A program made the position numbers and the translations under genes. A stretch of 52,635 nucleotides of DNA from NCBI GenBank assembly GCA_019115825.1, contig DXCV01000022.1, positions 1 to 52,635 on the forward strand. The letters are read 5' to 3'. Below are positions 24,262-33,568 of this stretch, piece by piece. The DNA is from Candidatus Bacteroides pullicola (GTDB lineage: Bacteria; Bacteroidota; Bacteroidia; Bacteroidales; Bacteroidaceae). The notes under the pieces were generated by a model that did not search any database, had not been told where the DNA came from, and worked only from the letters and a program-made list of their open reading frames with translations. Numbering within the stretch: position 1 is the stretch's first letter; every line of letters starts with the position of its first letter.

Positions 24262-24377
24262 TTCCGGCCTTAAGCATGACCCTTATTGATTCGCTATTTC
24301 TCCTATTCCGAATAGGACTAATATAGGAGTATAATAGGAGTAACATAGGAGTAACTATGGAGGGATAGTGGAGGGGA
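24262..24377 (+). repeat. 11-bp tandem repeat element (family B, copy 1)
   Basis: A conserved block TTCCGGCCTTAAGCATGA (24262-24279) is followed by a small palindrome, CCTATT-CCG-AATAGG (24302-24316). Six 11-bp units then run from 24312: ATAGGACTAAT, ATAGGAGTATA, ATAGGAGTAAC twice, TATGGAGGGAT and AGTGGAGGGGA. No coding potential is seen. A related copy in opposite orientation lies at 50829-50922. From 24378 to 24530 the DNA is AT-rich with no feature seen. Confidence 0.75.
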
Positions 24378-24531
24378 AAACACCAAGCAAACATCGTTTG
24401 GTAATTATAGAATATATGTTATAAAAATATCAGGATACTATTTTTATATTTGAATATCTCATGATAGATGATATTGAGAAGGCTTATAAGATTTTATTTG
24501 GAATATAACGTGTATTATAAAAACAAATGAC

Positions 24532-24539
24532 TACCTTTG
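24532..24539 (+). promoter_or_regulatory. -7 promoter element of the GLPGLI locus
   Basis: TACCTTTG, 126 bp upstream of the first GLPGLI gene; it implies a long 5' leader. Confidence 0.7.
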
Positions 24540-24545
24540 CACTCG

Positions 24546-24664
24546 AATCCTTCATGGATGTTCCCTAGGCAACTTGTTGGAAACATCGGCAGACCCACCT
24601 GCATCAAAGGCGCGCAACCGAAAAGCGTATAAGAAGTAGGGCTACGTTTATAATGTGTTAGACT
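24546..24664 (+). promoter_or_regulatory. Possible structured 5' leader of the GLPGLI locus
   Basis: The leader of about 118 nt contains a hairpin of GATGTTCC (24557-24564) with GGAAACATC (24579-24587, one bulged A). G+C-rich blocks follow (GGCAGACCCACC, AAAGGCGCGC) before the start codon. It is less AT-rich than the flanking DNA. I cannot match it to a known riboswitch. Confidence 0.35.
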
Positions 24665-25468
24665 ATGAAATCGAGAATCTTGTGGCTTCTCTGGATGGGC
24701 ATGGCCTTTATTGGTGGCACTGCCGCCGCTGCGGACTTCAGGGCTGTCTATGCGTTCGAATATACGAAAGACAGCATCCGTTCCATCCGGGGGGAAGACA
24801 TCCTTAACTTGGAGTTATGCGACGGTCATTCGTTCTGTTTCAGCCAGTACACGTGGGAGACGGACTCCCTGCACGCCACGCCCGGCGGGGATGCCGTTTG
24901 GAGAAAACTGTTCACTGCCGCCCTGGCAAAAGAGGGAACCAACGCCATTTCCTTTCCGCACAAGCGCAGCACCTTTCTGATTACCAAGTATCCTGCTTCC
25001 GATACTATACATATTAAGGATGTTATCGATGGGAATGTTTATGAATATGACACCTTCAAGAGCGAGTTCCATTGGCAGTTGTGCGATTCAACCAAGACTG
25101 TCAGCGGCTTCGAGGCATACCAGGCGACTTGCACGTATCATGGCAGAGAATGGATCGTCTGGTTCTCGCCCGATATTCCTTTCAGTGACGGGCCTTGGCA
25201 GTTCTGCGGCCTTCCCGGCCTTATCCTCGAAGCATACGACAAGGATCATCTGTTTTCCTTCCGCCTGATAGGGTTGGCAGCCCATTCAAAGCCCCAAAAG
25301 GATTGGCTGGGCAAGGGGAAACGGACAGACCGGATTTCTTTCCTGAAGAGGGATTATCAATACCTGAAAAACCTTCCGCGGATTTCTAATGCGATCATTG
25401 GGACAAATGCCCCGGAGGGTAGGGATACCCGCTACCTGGATGGATTGGAACCGGATTTCAAACGATAA
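24665..25468 (+). CDS. GLPGLI family protein 1
   Basis: This 267-aa protein has a signal peptide (MKSRILWLLWMGMAFIGGTAAAA) and the family motif GLPGLI at residues 182-187, in the usual context of a preceding WFSPDIPFSDGPW. GLPGLI (TIGR01200) proteins are periplasmic or surface proteins of Bacteroidetes with no known function, often encoded beside TonB-dependent receptors. It is the first gene of the locus. The next GLPGLI gene starts 8 bp after its stop codon. Its base composition is richer in G+C than the later genes of the locus. Confidence 0.88.
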   Translation: MKSRILWLLWMGMAFIGGTAAAADFRAVYAFEYTKDSIRSIRGEDILNLELCDGHSFCFSQYTWETDSLHATPGGDAVWRKLFTAALAKEGTNAISFPHKRSTFLITKYPASDTIHIKDVIDGNVYEYDTFKSEFHWQLCDSTKTVSGFEAYQATCTYHGREWIVWFSPDIPFSDGPWQFCGLPGLILEAYDKDHLFSFRLIGLAAHSKPQKDWLGKGKRTDRISFLKRDYQYLKNLPRISNAIIGTNAPEGRDTRYLDGLEPDFKR

Positions 25469-25475
25469 ACCCTAT

Positions 25476-26312
25476 ATGACGATGAGATGCCTTAGTTTAT
25501 GCCTGTTGTCATTGCTGACATTGAACGTGACAGCACAAATCATCAAAGACAAGGAACCCGCCATTTTAGAAGTCCACTATATTAAAACTTGGGTGGCGGA
25601 CACTTTGGAAAACCGAAGTTATACCGACCCTATGACTTTGAGGATTGGTAAAACTTCAGCTATGTTTTACCCAACTAAAATGATGTGGGCAGATTCACTA
25701 TTACAGACGGATTATGCACTTTACGAGAAACTCCACCGGGAAATGAATCCACCCGGACAGTCAGAATACAAGCCGCTTGGAGGTATGGAGCGTGAATACC
25801 TTTTTCGCAATATCAACGATGGAGAAACGATGGTTTATCGAAAAATTGCAGGAGATGCCTATTCGTACAAGGAATCCACAGAAATGCCGACATGGCAAAT
25901 CCAGTCGGAAACGAAAGAGGTCATGGGGTATAGCTGTCAGCTTGCCTCATGCGATTTTAGGGGACGCACATGGTATGCCTGGTTTTCAACCGACATTCCC
26001 ATCAATGAAGGACCTTGGAAACTATTCGGCCTACCCGGTCTTGTCTTGGAAGCATGGGATAGTAAAAAGCATTATGCCTACAAGGCGGTCGGACTGTACA
26101 CCAAAAAACTTTCTCCCGTGGGCATAAGGCTATATGTCAGAAACAAACCTTATGTGCTAAAGTCCAGACAGGAATATCTCCAAAAGATGTATAAAGAATA
26201 CATCATGGGTAATTTTGCATTCAAAATGAGTGCCTTGTATGGCAATGGTGCGCAAGGGAACACTGAAAGGGCATCTTACGATTATGAAGAGAGGGATTAT
26301 CCGCATGAGTGA
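25476..26312 (+). CDS. GLPGLI family protein 2
   Basis: This 278-aa protein has a signal peptide (MTMRCLSLCLLSLLTLNVTAQ) and the motif GLPGLV at residues 185-190, preceded by WYAWFSTDIPINEGPW. It is paralogous to proteins 1 and 3 of the locus. The frame is open upstream into the previous gene, but ATG 25476 (or 25482) gives the signal peptide. Its stop codon overlaps the start of the TonB-type receptor (ATG 26305, TGA 26310-26312), which suggests translational coupling and a joint function. Confidence 0.88.
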   Translation: MTMRCLSLCLLSLLTLNVTAQIIKDKEPAILEVHYIKTWVADTLENRSYTDPMTLRIGKTSAMFYPTKMMWADSLLQTDYALYEKLHREMNPPGQSEYKPLGGMEREYLFRNINDGETMVYRKIAGDAYSYKESTEMPTWQIQSETKEVMGYSCQLASCDFRGRTWYAWFSTDIPINEGPWKLFGLPGLVLEAWDSKKHYAYKAVGLYTKKLSPVGIRLYVRNKPYVLKSRQEYLQKMYKEYIMGNFAFKMSALYGNGAQGNTERASYDYEERDYPHE

Positions 26313-28932
26313 AAATATCTGTCAACGAATTATGTGGCGTCGCTTGTACATATTGTTACTTTGCTCCTTTGTATCTGATTTTGCTATGTCGCAGACGGAT
26401 ATTCACGGCTTTGTTAAGTTGCAGAGCGGTCAAGGCATTGGTTTTGCCAGTGTTATCGTTTCTCCGGTTACTTCACCGAAAATGATTCTCGGTTCGACTT
26501 TTACGGCAGAAAACGGGAATTTTCGGTTGAACGTCCATAGTGACTGCGACAGCCTTATCTTGAAGGCTTCAAGCATGGAAATTTCGCCGACTGCCATCAC
26601 CATCCCCAATCGATCGGGAGTATATGATATTATCGTGGAAGAACGGGTGATTGGATTAAAGGAGGTCGTTGTCAAGGCGAAGAAAATCTACTCGCAAGGC
26701 GACACTTTGAATTATAATGTTGCTTCTTTCCTCTCACAGTCAGACCAGTCCGTGGCTGACATATTACGCAAGATGCCTGGAATAACCGTATCTGAGGCCG
26801 GACAGGTGTCCTATCAAGGCAAACCCATAAAGAACTTCTATATTGAGGGGCTTAATCTTATGAAAGGCCATTATGGTATTGCTACAAACAATATTGATCC
26901 CCAAAGTATTGCGACCGTACAAGTTTTGGAAAACCATCAGGACATCAAAGCCCTTGAAGGACTTCGTCCGGAAGAGCAAGCTTCGATAAACCTTCGGTTG
27001 AAAGAAGGGGTTAAGGGCGTATTCAACCTTATAGCTACCCTTGGCGGCGGATATGGCAAGGATGCTCAGTGGAACAATTCGGCCATTGCTACGTATTTTC
27101 GCCGCAACAGTCAATTTTTGGTAACTTATAAGGGCAACAATACCGGCGAGGACCTTTCACAAGAACTGTATTCTTTCGATAATGATTACTCCCGTACCAA
27201 CAATATATCCTCCATCACAATGCCGTCTGCTCCGGGTATAGACAAACGTTTTTACTATTTCAACCGCTCACACAGCGCAACATATAACAATGTTTATCGT
27301 ATGGGCAAGTCTGGTGAGTTTGGCATAAACGTCGCTTATCTCAATGACCGAGACAACCGCAATAGTTTTTCTTCCATCTCCAACACATTGCCGGATGGTT
27401 CGCAAAACACAGTCGATGAACAGATGACTGGCATAGCACGTATGCAAAAGGCATACGGCGATCTGACATACGTGAACAATTCCGAACAGAGCTATCTGAA
27501 AGAGCAGATGAAGTTAGATTGGAGCAAGACCCATGCGGACAGCCGCATATTTGCTGATGACGAGAATATAAGTCAGTTTGGCAACACCGACACTTATCGC
27601 CTATTGAACAAATTTCATATGACGCATCGTAATTCAGGCAACCGGGGTTTCGAGGTGTATTCGCTGTTGAATGTGGAAAAGCGGCCGCACAGCCTTACAG
27701 TGTTTCCAAATCTGTTTCCCGATTTGTTTGCAGGTGACATGCTTAGTCAGAGCGTAGACTATCGCAATATCTCCACTGAAAACAGATTCGCTTTCCTCTC
27801 AGCGTTCAAGTATCGCAACTTCTCGTTGCATCCTACCGTGATTGCCAACTTTAGTCATAATTCGTTGGAAAGTAGACTTGCCGACTCCCGCAACGACCTT
27901 ACCCTTGATTGCCTTGATGCCGGGATAGGTGCGGAATTAATTTACAGCATCCGAAAACTACATGTTTCGCTAATGCTGCCGCTAAAATACAAGCGGTTCA
28001 GCCTTGACAATCGTAGCGAGGGCGTCGTAACGGATAAAAATCGGTTTAGAGTGGAGCCAGATTTCCACCTCTCTTACAATATCAATGCCAGTCACCATCT
28101 ATCGGTAAAGTCTGCGTTGAATTATATGACGCCATCAATAGAATCCCTGTACTCAAACTACATCTTGACTTCTTACCGCTGTCTTTCGGCTTATGAAGTT
28201 GCAGGGCTGTATGAAGGAAAAACGTTATACAACAGCCTGTCATACAGTTTTAAAAATATCCTCTCCATGAGTTTTGCCGGCATTGATTTGAGTTGGCAAA
28301 GACAATCGCCCGAAGTACTTTACGGTTCATATTACGACGGCTTAGTCCAGCGCACTATCAGTCAGCAGACTTCTGAAACTGGAGATATGCTTTCGGCTAA
28401 AATCCATGCAAGCAAAGGCTTTGACTGGCGACGGCTTAAAATAGGAGCCTCGGTGTCATACTCCTACTATGACAACCCTTTGCTCGTGCAAAATCAAGTG
28501 GTGCGCTACACAGGCAATTCAATTCAGGCAAATGCAGACATAAGTGTTTCGCCATTCAATTGGCTTGCCGCATCATGGGAGGGTTGCTACTATCAAACGT
28601 CAAGCCGACAAGAGGGACATAACTCGATGCCGTGGCTGCGCACAGTAACCAACAAGGCCTCGCTCGATTTCACAATACCCGGCGGAGTGACGCTGAAGAC
28701 CTCAGTGTACCACTATTACAACAATTTCAATAATGGAGACAAGTCGTTTGTGTTGCTTAATGCCGAGGCTCGTTATTCTATCAAGCGTTTCAGCTTCACG
28801 CTTGTCTGCGATAACCTGCTGAACCGCAAAACCTATCTCTATTCAAGTCAAGCCGCACTCACTGAGTCACGCTCAGTCTATGGGATACGTCCTCAAAGCG
28901 TGCTATTTAAAATAAGATGTAGAATATTCTAA
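26305..28932 (+). CDS. TonB-dependent receptor-like outer-membrane protein 1
   Basis: This protein (875 aa from the overlapping ATG) has a signal peptide after residue 30 and an N-terminal carboxypeptidase-regulatory-like domain (IHGFVKLQSGQGIGFASVIV). A plug-like region follows (NYNVASFLSQSDQSVADILRKMPGI, YIEGLNLMKGHYGIAT) and then a long beta-barrel rich in aromatic alternation, ending in a C-terminal Phe (IRCRIF) as in outer-membrane barrels. It is a paralogue of the receptor at 30972-33553. It may export or import a peptide or metal-related substrate together with the GLPGLI proteins, but no substrate is known. A longer frame from 26230 is less likely. Confidence 0.85.
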   Translation: MSENICQRIMWRRLYILLLCSFVSDFAMSQTDIHGFVKLQSGQGIGFASVIVSPVTSPKMILGSTFTAENGNFRLNVHSDCDSLILKASSMEISPTAITIPNRSGVYDIIVEERVIGLKEVVVKAKKIYSQGDTLNYNVASFLSQSDQSVADILRKMPGITVSEAGQVSYQGKPIKNFYIEGLNLMKGHYGIATNNIDPQSIATVQVLENHQDIKALEGLRPEEQASINLRLKEGVKGVFNLIATLGGGYGKDAQWNNSAIATYFRRNSQFLVTYKGNNTGEDLSQELYSFDNDYSRTNNISSITMPSAPGIDKRFYYFNRSHSATYNNVYRMGKSGEFGINVAYLNDRDNRNSFSSISNTLPDGSQNTVDEQMTGIARMQKAYGDLTYVNNSEQSYLKEQMKLDWSKTHADSRIFADDENISQFGNTDTYRLLNKFHMTHRNSGNRGFEVYSLLNVEKRPHSLTVFPNLFPDLFAGDMLSQSVDYRNISTENRFAFLSAFKYRNFSLHPTVIANFSHNSLESRLADSRNDLTLDCLDAGIGAELIYSIRKLHVSLMLPLKYKRFSLDNRSEGVVTDKNRFRVEPDFHLSYNINASHHLSVKSALNYMTPSIESLYSNYILTSYRCLSAYEVAGLYEGKTLYNSLSYSFKNILSMSFAGIDLSWQRQSPEVLYGSYYDGLVQRTISQQTSETGDMLSAKIHASKGFDWRRLKIGASVSYSYYDNPLLVQNQVVRYTGNSIQANADISVSPFNWLAASWEGCYYQTSSRQEGHNSMPWLRTVTNKASLDFTIPGGVTLKTSVYHYYNNFNNGDKSFVLLNAEARYSIKRFSFTLVCDNLLNRKTYLYSSQAALTESRSVYGIRPQSVLFKIRCRIF

Positions 28933-28945
28933 AAACCAGTAAAAT

Positions 28946-29791
28946 ATGAAGAAGATAATACTGTTTTGGGCTATGGTTATAGCAGTTTCCGCAAATGCGC
29001 AAGTGCCGTTTGCGCAATCGTTGGAAAGAGGCACAGCCATTGATACGGCAAAGTACAAAGTAACCTATCAACTTATGTATAAGAATCATCCTGACGACAA
29101 AGACACCAAGGAAGATATGCGCATTGTTCAGATAGGGCGAAACACGGTAAAGGATTACAGTGACATCCTGTTTCACTTTGATTCGTTGAGGACAGAAAGC
29201 GAGCGTGAAGGTGCGGAGATATATTCCAATGCTTCCGGCAATCCTTGGCCTATGGAAATTACGAACTACGTCCGTAGTAAAAATACAGCTATAAAATACC
29301 GCTTGCCAATCCAGATAGGGACGCTTTGTTATGCTGATTTCACACCTTCTTTGGCATGGAATTATATGAATGAGCAAAGCGATACCATTTTGGGTTATGA
29401 ATGTCAAAAGGCCACCGCCCTCTTTGCCGGTCGTACATATACGGCATGGTTCACGACTGAAATACCATTGCCGTATGGCCCCTATAAGTTTGGAGGATTG
29501 CCAGGATTGATTTTGAGGATTCAAGATGCGGATAAGCAGTTTTCCTGGGAGTGCATAGGGTTTGAACGCTCATCTTCACCCATCATACAGTATGAATACG
29601 ACAATGAAAAGAAATGTTCCCCAGACGATGCAAACAAAACTATTGCCCGCTACTACCAGTCTCCGTACTCGTTCCTGTCTGCCGGAATGGGAGGGGCAAG
29701 GATTATGATCAAAGGCGCTGACGGCAAGTTCCGTAGTTCCGCAGATGTTGAAGGACAATCAATACCTTATAAACCATTAGAATTAGAATAA
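28946..29791 (+). CDS. GLPGLI family protein 3
   Basis: This 281-aa protein has a signal peptide (MKKIILFWAMVIAVSANAQ) and the motif GLPGLI at residues 184-189, after TAWFTTEIPLPYGPYKFG. The position of the motif is nearly the same as in the other two paralogues, so they share one fold. It starts 13 bp after the receptor stop codon and ends 2 bp before the BF3164-like gene, so the genes clearly form one transcript. Function is unknown. Confidence 0.88.
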   Translation: MKKIILFWAMVIAVSANAQVPFAQSLERGTAIDTAKYKVTYQLMYKNHPDDKDTKEDMRIVQIGRNTVKDYSDILFHFDSLRTESEREGAEIYSNASGNPWPMEITNYVRSKNTAIKYRLPIQIGTLCYADFTPSLAWNYMNEQSDTILGYECQKATALFAGRTYTAWFTTEIPLPYGPYKFGGLPGLILRIQDADKQFSWECIGFERSSSPIIQYEYDNEKKCSPDDANKTIARYYQSPYSFLSAGMGGARIMIKGADGKFRSSADVEGQSIPYKPLELE

Positions 29792-29793
29792 AA

Positions 29794-30798
29794 ATGAAGG
29801 CATTATATCTCATAGCTCTTGCCTTGGTGTCAGCAGGTTGCGTAAACTCACAACCTTCCATTGATACGGTCCGACTTGACTGTATGGGGCAGCCTCTACC
29901 TAAAATCCGACATATAGTTGAGATGAAGGCTATGGCAGACACACTCTTTTTTGTGTATGAAAGCGAAGAGGGATTTGGGCAACGTATCCTTCAGCGTGCA
30001 ACGATTGACAAGAAAAACCGCAGGATTGTCATCGGTCCTGAAATCGGGAAACGGGATGGCGGCTACTATGTTTCATACATGCCATACCCGTTTGTCGGTG
30101 CTGACGGCAAGATGCACGTTGTAAGTCAAGACGATGGAGGTATCTATAATTTGGTGCATGACAGTGTCTTGGTAAGAACAAAGACTGGCCTGTTTAGTGC
30201 CAAGGTTCCTATGCCAATGTCACAATATGCACAGGATGTATACGCAATCTCGCCCAATAAATATGTTCTTATCGGGCGTGAGCCGAAAGGAGGTTCGCAA
30301 TATGTCTTGTCTGTAGATATGACTGTTACGAAAATGGACACCATCCATCAAATCAGAATTTCTCCTACGTTGACTGCGTGGATGGCCAATGTGGGTAAAA
30401 TGGTCTATTCAGGCAAATACAATCGCATGGCATTTGCTTATCGCTTGCATCCAATAGTGGAAATTTTCGATACGTATGGTAAATTGGTTAAATCTGTGAG
30501 AATTGGCGAAGACACTTTCAATCCGGTAACTCTCAACGAAGCCGACTTTGAGGAGTTGAACACATTACACACGGTAGATGTGACATATACTCCGAATTAT
30601 ATATATGCTCTTCATTGGTCTTGTAAATATGACGAGACTCAGACTGCATCACCAACCCTGTATAAAATAGACTGGAATGGCAAGATTGTTAACCAATATG
30701 TCTGTCGATTCACCCCTTTGTATGGCATTGCCGCTCTCAATGATTCACATCTTGTCGGGTGGACAGGGACAGAGTTTGTTATGCTCATTTTAAGATGA
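29794..30798 (+). CDS. BF3164-like lipoprotein (beta-propeller type)
   Basis: This 334-aa lipoprotein has the lipobox LVSAGC with the modified Cys at residue 16. The mature part is rich in beta-strand repeats and resembles the BF3164-like/TolB-like six-bladed propeller families of Bacteroidales (PMSQYAQDVYAISPNKYVLIG, YNRMAFAYRLHPIVEIFD, PLYGIAALNDSHLVGWTG). Such proteins sit on the outer membrane and their binding partners are mostly unknown. It is encoded 2 bp after GLPGLI protein 3 and closes the first receptor block. Confidence 0.82.
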   Translation: MKALYLIALALVSAGCVNSQPSIDTVRLDCMGQPLPKIRHIVEMKAMADTLFFVYESEEGFGQRILQRATIDKKNRRIVIGPEIGKRDGGYYVSYMPYPFVGADGKMHVVSQDDGGIYNLVHDSVLVRTKTGLFSAKVPMPMSQYAQDVYAISPNKYVLIGREPKGGSQYVLSVDMTVTKMDTIHQIRISPTLTAWMANVGKMVYSGKYNRMAFAYRLHPIVEIFDTYGKLVKSVRIGEDTFNPVTLNEADFEELNTLHTVDVTYTPNYIYALHWSCKYDETQTASPTLYKIDWNGKIVNQYVCRFTPLYGIAALNDSHLVGWTGTEFVMLILR

Positions 30799-30840
30799 AT
30801 TATCAATGACCATAATCAGCCATATCTCGCTTTTCAAAAT

Positions 30841-30922
30841 GAAGATATACTGCATCCGCAGTTCCATATATACTGAAGTTGCCATAGGAGATATACTGCA
30901 TGGGCAAGGTAAGTATATCTTC
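30841..30922. repeat. Inverted repeat with internal direct repeat upstream of receptor 2
   Basis: GAAGATATACT (30841-30851) is the exact reverse complement of AGTATATCTTC (30912-30922). Inside, GATATACTGCAT occurs twice (from 30843 and from 30890). It lies in the 173-bp gap between the BF3164-like gene and receptor 2. It could form a hairpin leader or be a remnant of duplication. Confidence 0.5.
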
Positions 30923-30971
30923 GTTTTCAAGTTTGTTTGGCTGTAATGAAATGATAAATATTAATCTTGCT

Positions 30972-33553
30972 ATGAAGTTACTTTTTGCATTACTATTGGT
31001 TGCAACAATTAGTGTAGGTTCCTTTGCGGCCAATCCCGTGACCGGCACTGTCATCCAAGCCTCCGACCAATCTCCAATATCGGGTGCCAATGTCTTATTG
31101 AAAAATGCCGAAGGGAAGTTGCTGGCCTACGGAGTGACTGATGCCAATGGACGGTTCTCCATTATGCTGCCCTCAACAAGAGAAAATCTTACCATTCATG
31201 TCACCATAATGGGATACCGTACCTATTCCGCCCCTTTGACGCTTGATAGCAATCCTCTTGTAATCAGGATGGAAGAAGGGTCTTTCCAATTGAAGGAAGT
31301 AACCGTCAAAGCCGACCGTATCCGGGAGAGTGGGGACACGATAACCTATAACGTGGGCAGTTTTGCCAAAAACAGGACCGGAGCATAGGTGATGTGCTGA
31401 AACGTATGCCCGGCATTGACGTGGCCAACAACGGGAAAATTCAATATCAAGGAATAGACATCAATAAGTTCTACATTGAGGGCAGCGACCTCTTGGGCGG
31501 AAAATACGGCATTGCGACAAATGGTATCGCTTACGATGACATCGGCGCCGTGGAGGTCATGGAAAACCATCAGCCCATGCAGGTGTTACGTGGACTGAGT
31601 TTTTCAGACCAGGCAGCCATCAATCTGAAGATGAAGAACAGCGCGAAAGCGACTTTTCTTGTTCACGGCACATTGGGCGGCGGCTGGTCTGAACAGCCGC
31701 AAGGTGCGCTCTGGCAAGGGGACATCTTCACCATGATGGTCACAGGAAAGTACCAGATGATAACTACGTTTAAAGGAAACAACACCGGGCTGAATCTTTC
31801 AGATGAGCTTTTGGACTTTACTTCTGAGAAATCGGATGAAGAATTGGACGGGTATATATCTTTGTCCACGCCGGCTACTCCCAACTTGCAACGACGCAGA
31901 AGCTACTTCAACCGTTCGTGGATGGTATCTTCCAGCCACCTCCTCAAAACAAAAAACGGAGGGGAGTTCAAAGCCCAGATTGACTACAACCATGACCGTG
32001 TTTCTGCACAAGGAGCAAGTACGACGACCTATTTCCTGGAATCAGGCGACAAGATTATTCTTGAAGACAAGAACTCACTATCGCACCGCAATGCCCTGAC
32101 CGGGAAGTTTTCTTACGAAGTCAATGAAAAGACCTATTTCCTCAACAATACCTTGTCGGCTGACTTTTCATGGAATGATTTGACACTGAACACCACAGGT
32201 TCATTGCCCACTGCCCAGTCGGCCTGGATGCCGGAATATGCGGTGAGTAATCTGTTGAAACTCATCAAGCGTTTCGGCAACAACAAGCTGGTCACCTTCA
32301 CCAGCCGCAATGAATGGAACTCCCTGCCCGAGAAGCTGACCGTCAATCACGAAGGGCAGGATTACGGACAAAAGATAAAGCAGCATGCCTTCTATACGGA
32401 CGAGCGAGCTTCATTGGGTTTTGTATTCAATAAGGTGCTTCTGTCCCTTGAAGCCGGTGTGTCTGGATATTTCAGAAATCTGGATACCAACCTGTTTGGA
32501 GTGGACAGGACGGATGTAACAGAGACAGAAGCATTAACTACCGATTATTTGCGCGTTTTCGCCTCTCCGAAATTCGAGTGGAAGTACAAGAAACTGGAAC
32601 TTACTCTGAACCTTCCAGTCAACCTGTATTCTTATTTCTTTTCCGGAGGCATAGACAACCGCACGGAGTTCTTCCTGTCACCTTCGCTTGCGGCAAGGTT
32701 CCGCATCACGCCCCGAATGTCGCTCACCTTGCGTGGCAGTGCCCGACGCTCTCCTGCATCCTTGCACCATATCCATGACTCTTTCATACTTACCGATTAC
32801 CGGTCGTTCAGTGCCGGGGTGGATGACTACTACACTTCGTCCGGACAATCCCTTTCTGCTTCCTACAGCTATCGGAATGCCCCAAGCGGAATATTCGTGA
32901 TGGCCATGGGCAGTTATGGATGGAATAAATCAAAATTTGGGACGGTGCAGGATGTGGTCGGTGATTATGTTTTCTACTCCTATCAGTCCCAACCGTCGGA
33001 TTCGCGCAACGCGATGGCATTTTTCAACGTGAGTAAGACCCTTGACTTCATGCGGGGAGCCATAGGGGTGAAAGGCATTTATAGCAGGATGGAAAATAAT
33101 CTGTTGTCTCAAGGGATTTCCACTGATTACTGCCATGATTCCTTTTCGTTGTCGCCTTTCCTGAACGGGAACCTATCCACCTGGCTGAACTGGAATTTCC
33201 GGTTTACATGGGACAAGTCTTGGCTGAAAATTTCAGATATGCCGGGTCGTAGTTCCAACAATTACATCTATTCAGGAAGTGTGACGCTCACACCGTGCTC
33301 TTTGATAACCTGGACGACGGGAGGGGAATATTACCGTAATCAGATAGAGGAAGGACGCTACAAGGAAATGTTTATGCTGGATACCAAACTGACGTTCAAC
33401 ATAAGCAAACGTATCGAGCTTTCTGCTTCAGTCACCAACCTGTTCAACCGAAAAGAATATAGCTATACCTCATACGGCACCGTATCACAGTACGAGCGTT
33501 CAAGCAAACTCCGTGGACGTGAATTCATGCTTTCACTCTACCTGAAAAAGTAA
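30972..33553 (+). pseudogene. TonB-dependent receptor-like outer-membrane protein 2, frameshifted
   Basis: Two frames together make one receptor. The first (30972-31388) has a signal peptide (MKLLFALLLVATISVGSFA), a carboxypeptidase-regulatory-like domain (PVTGTVIQASDQSPISGANVLL) and the start of a plug (ESGDTITYNVGSFAKN). The second (up to 33553) continues with IGDVLKRMPGIDVANNGKIQ and a full beta-barrel ending YLKK. Comparison with receptor 1 shows one base is missing after about 31373: restoring one C gives KNQDRSIGDVL in frame. It is either a recent inactivating mutation or a sequencing error. The rest of the gene is open, which favours a recent or technical cause. Confidence 0.8.
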
Positions 33554-33568
33554 TGGGAGTTTCAGTAT

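Noticed and set aside
24546..24664. TPP or cobalamin riboswitch in the GLPGLI leader
   Set aside because: The conserved boxes of those aptamers are absent.
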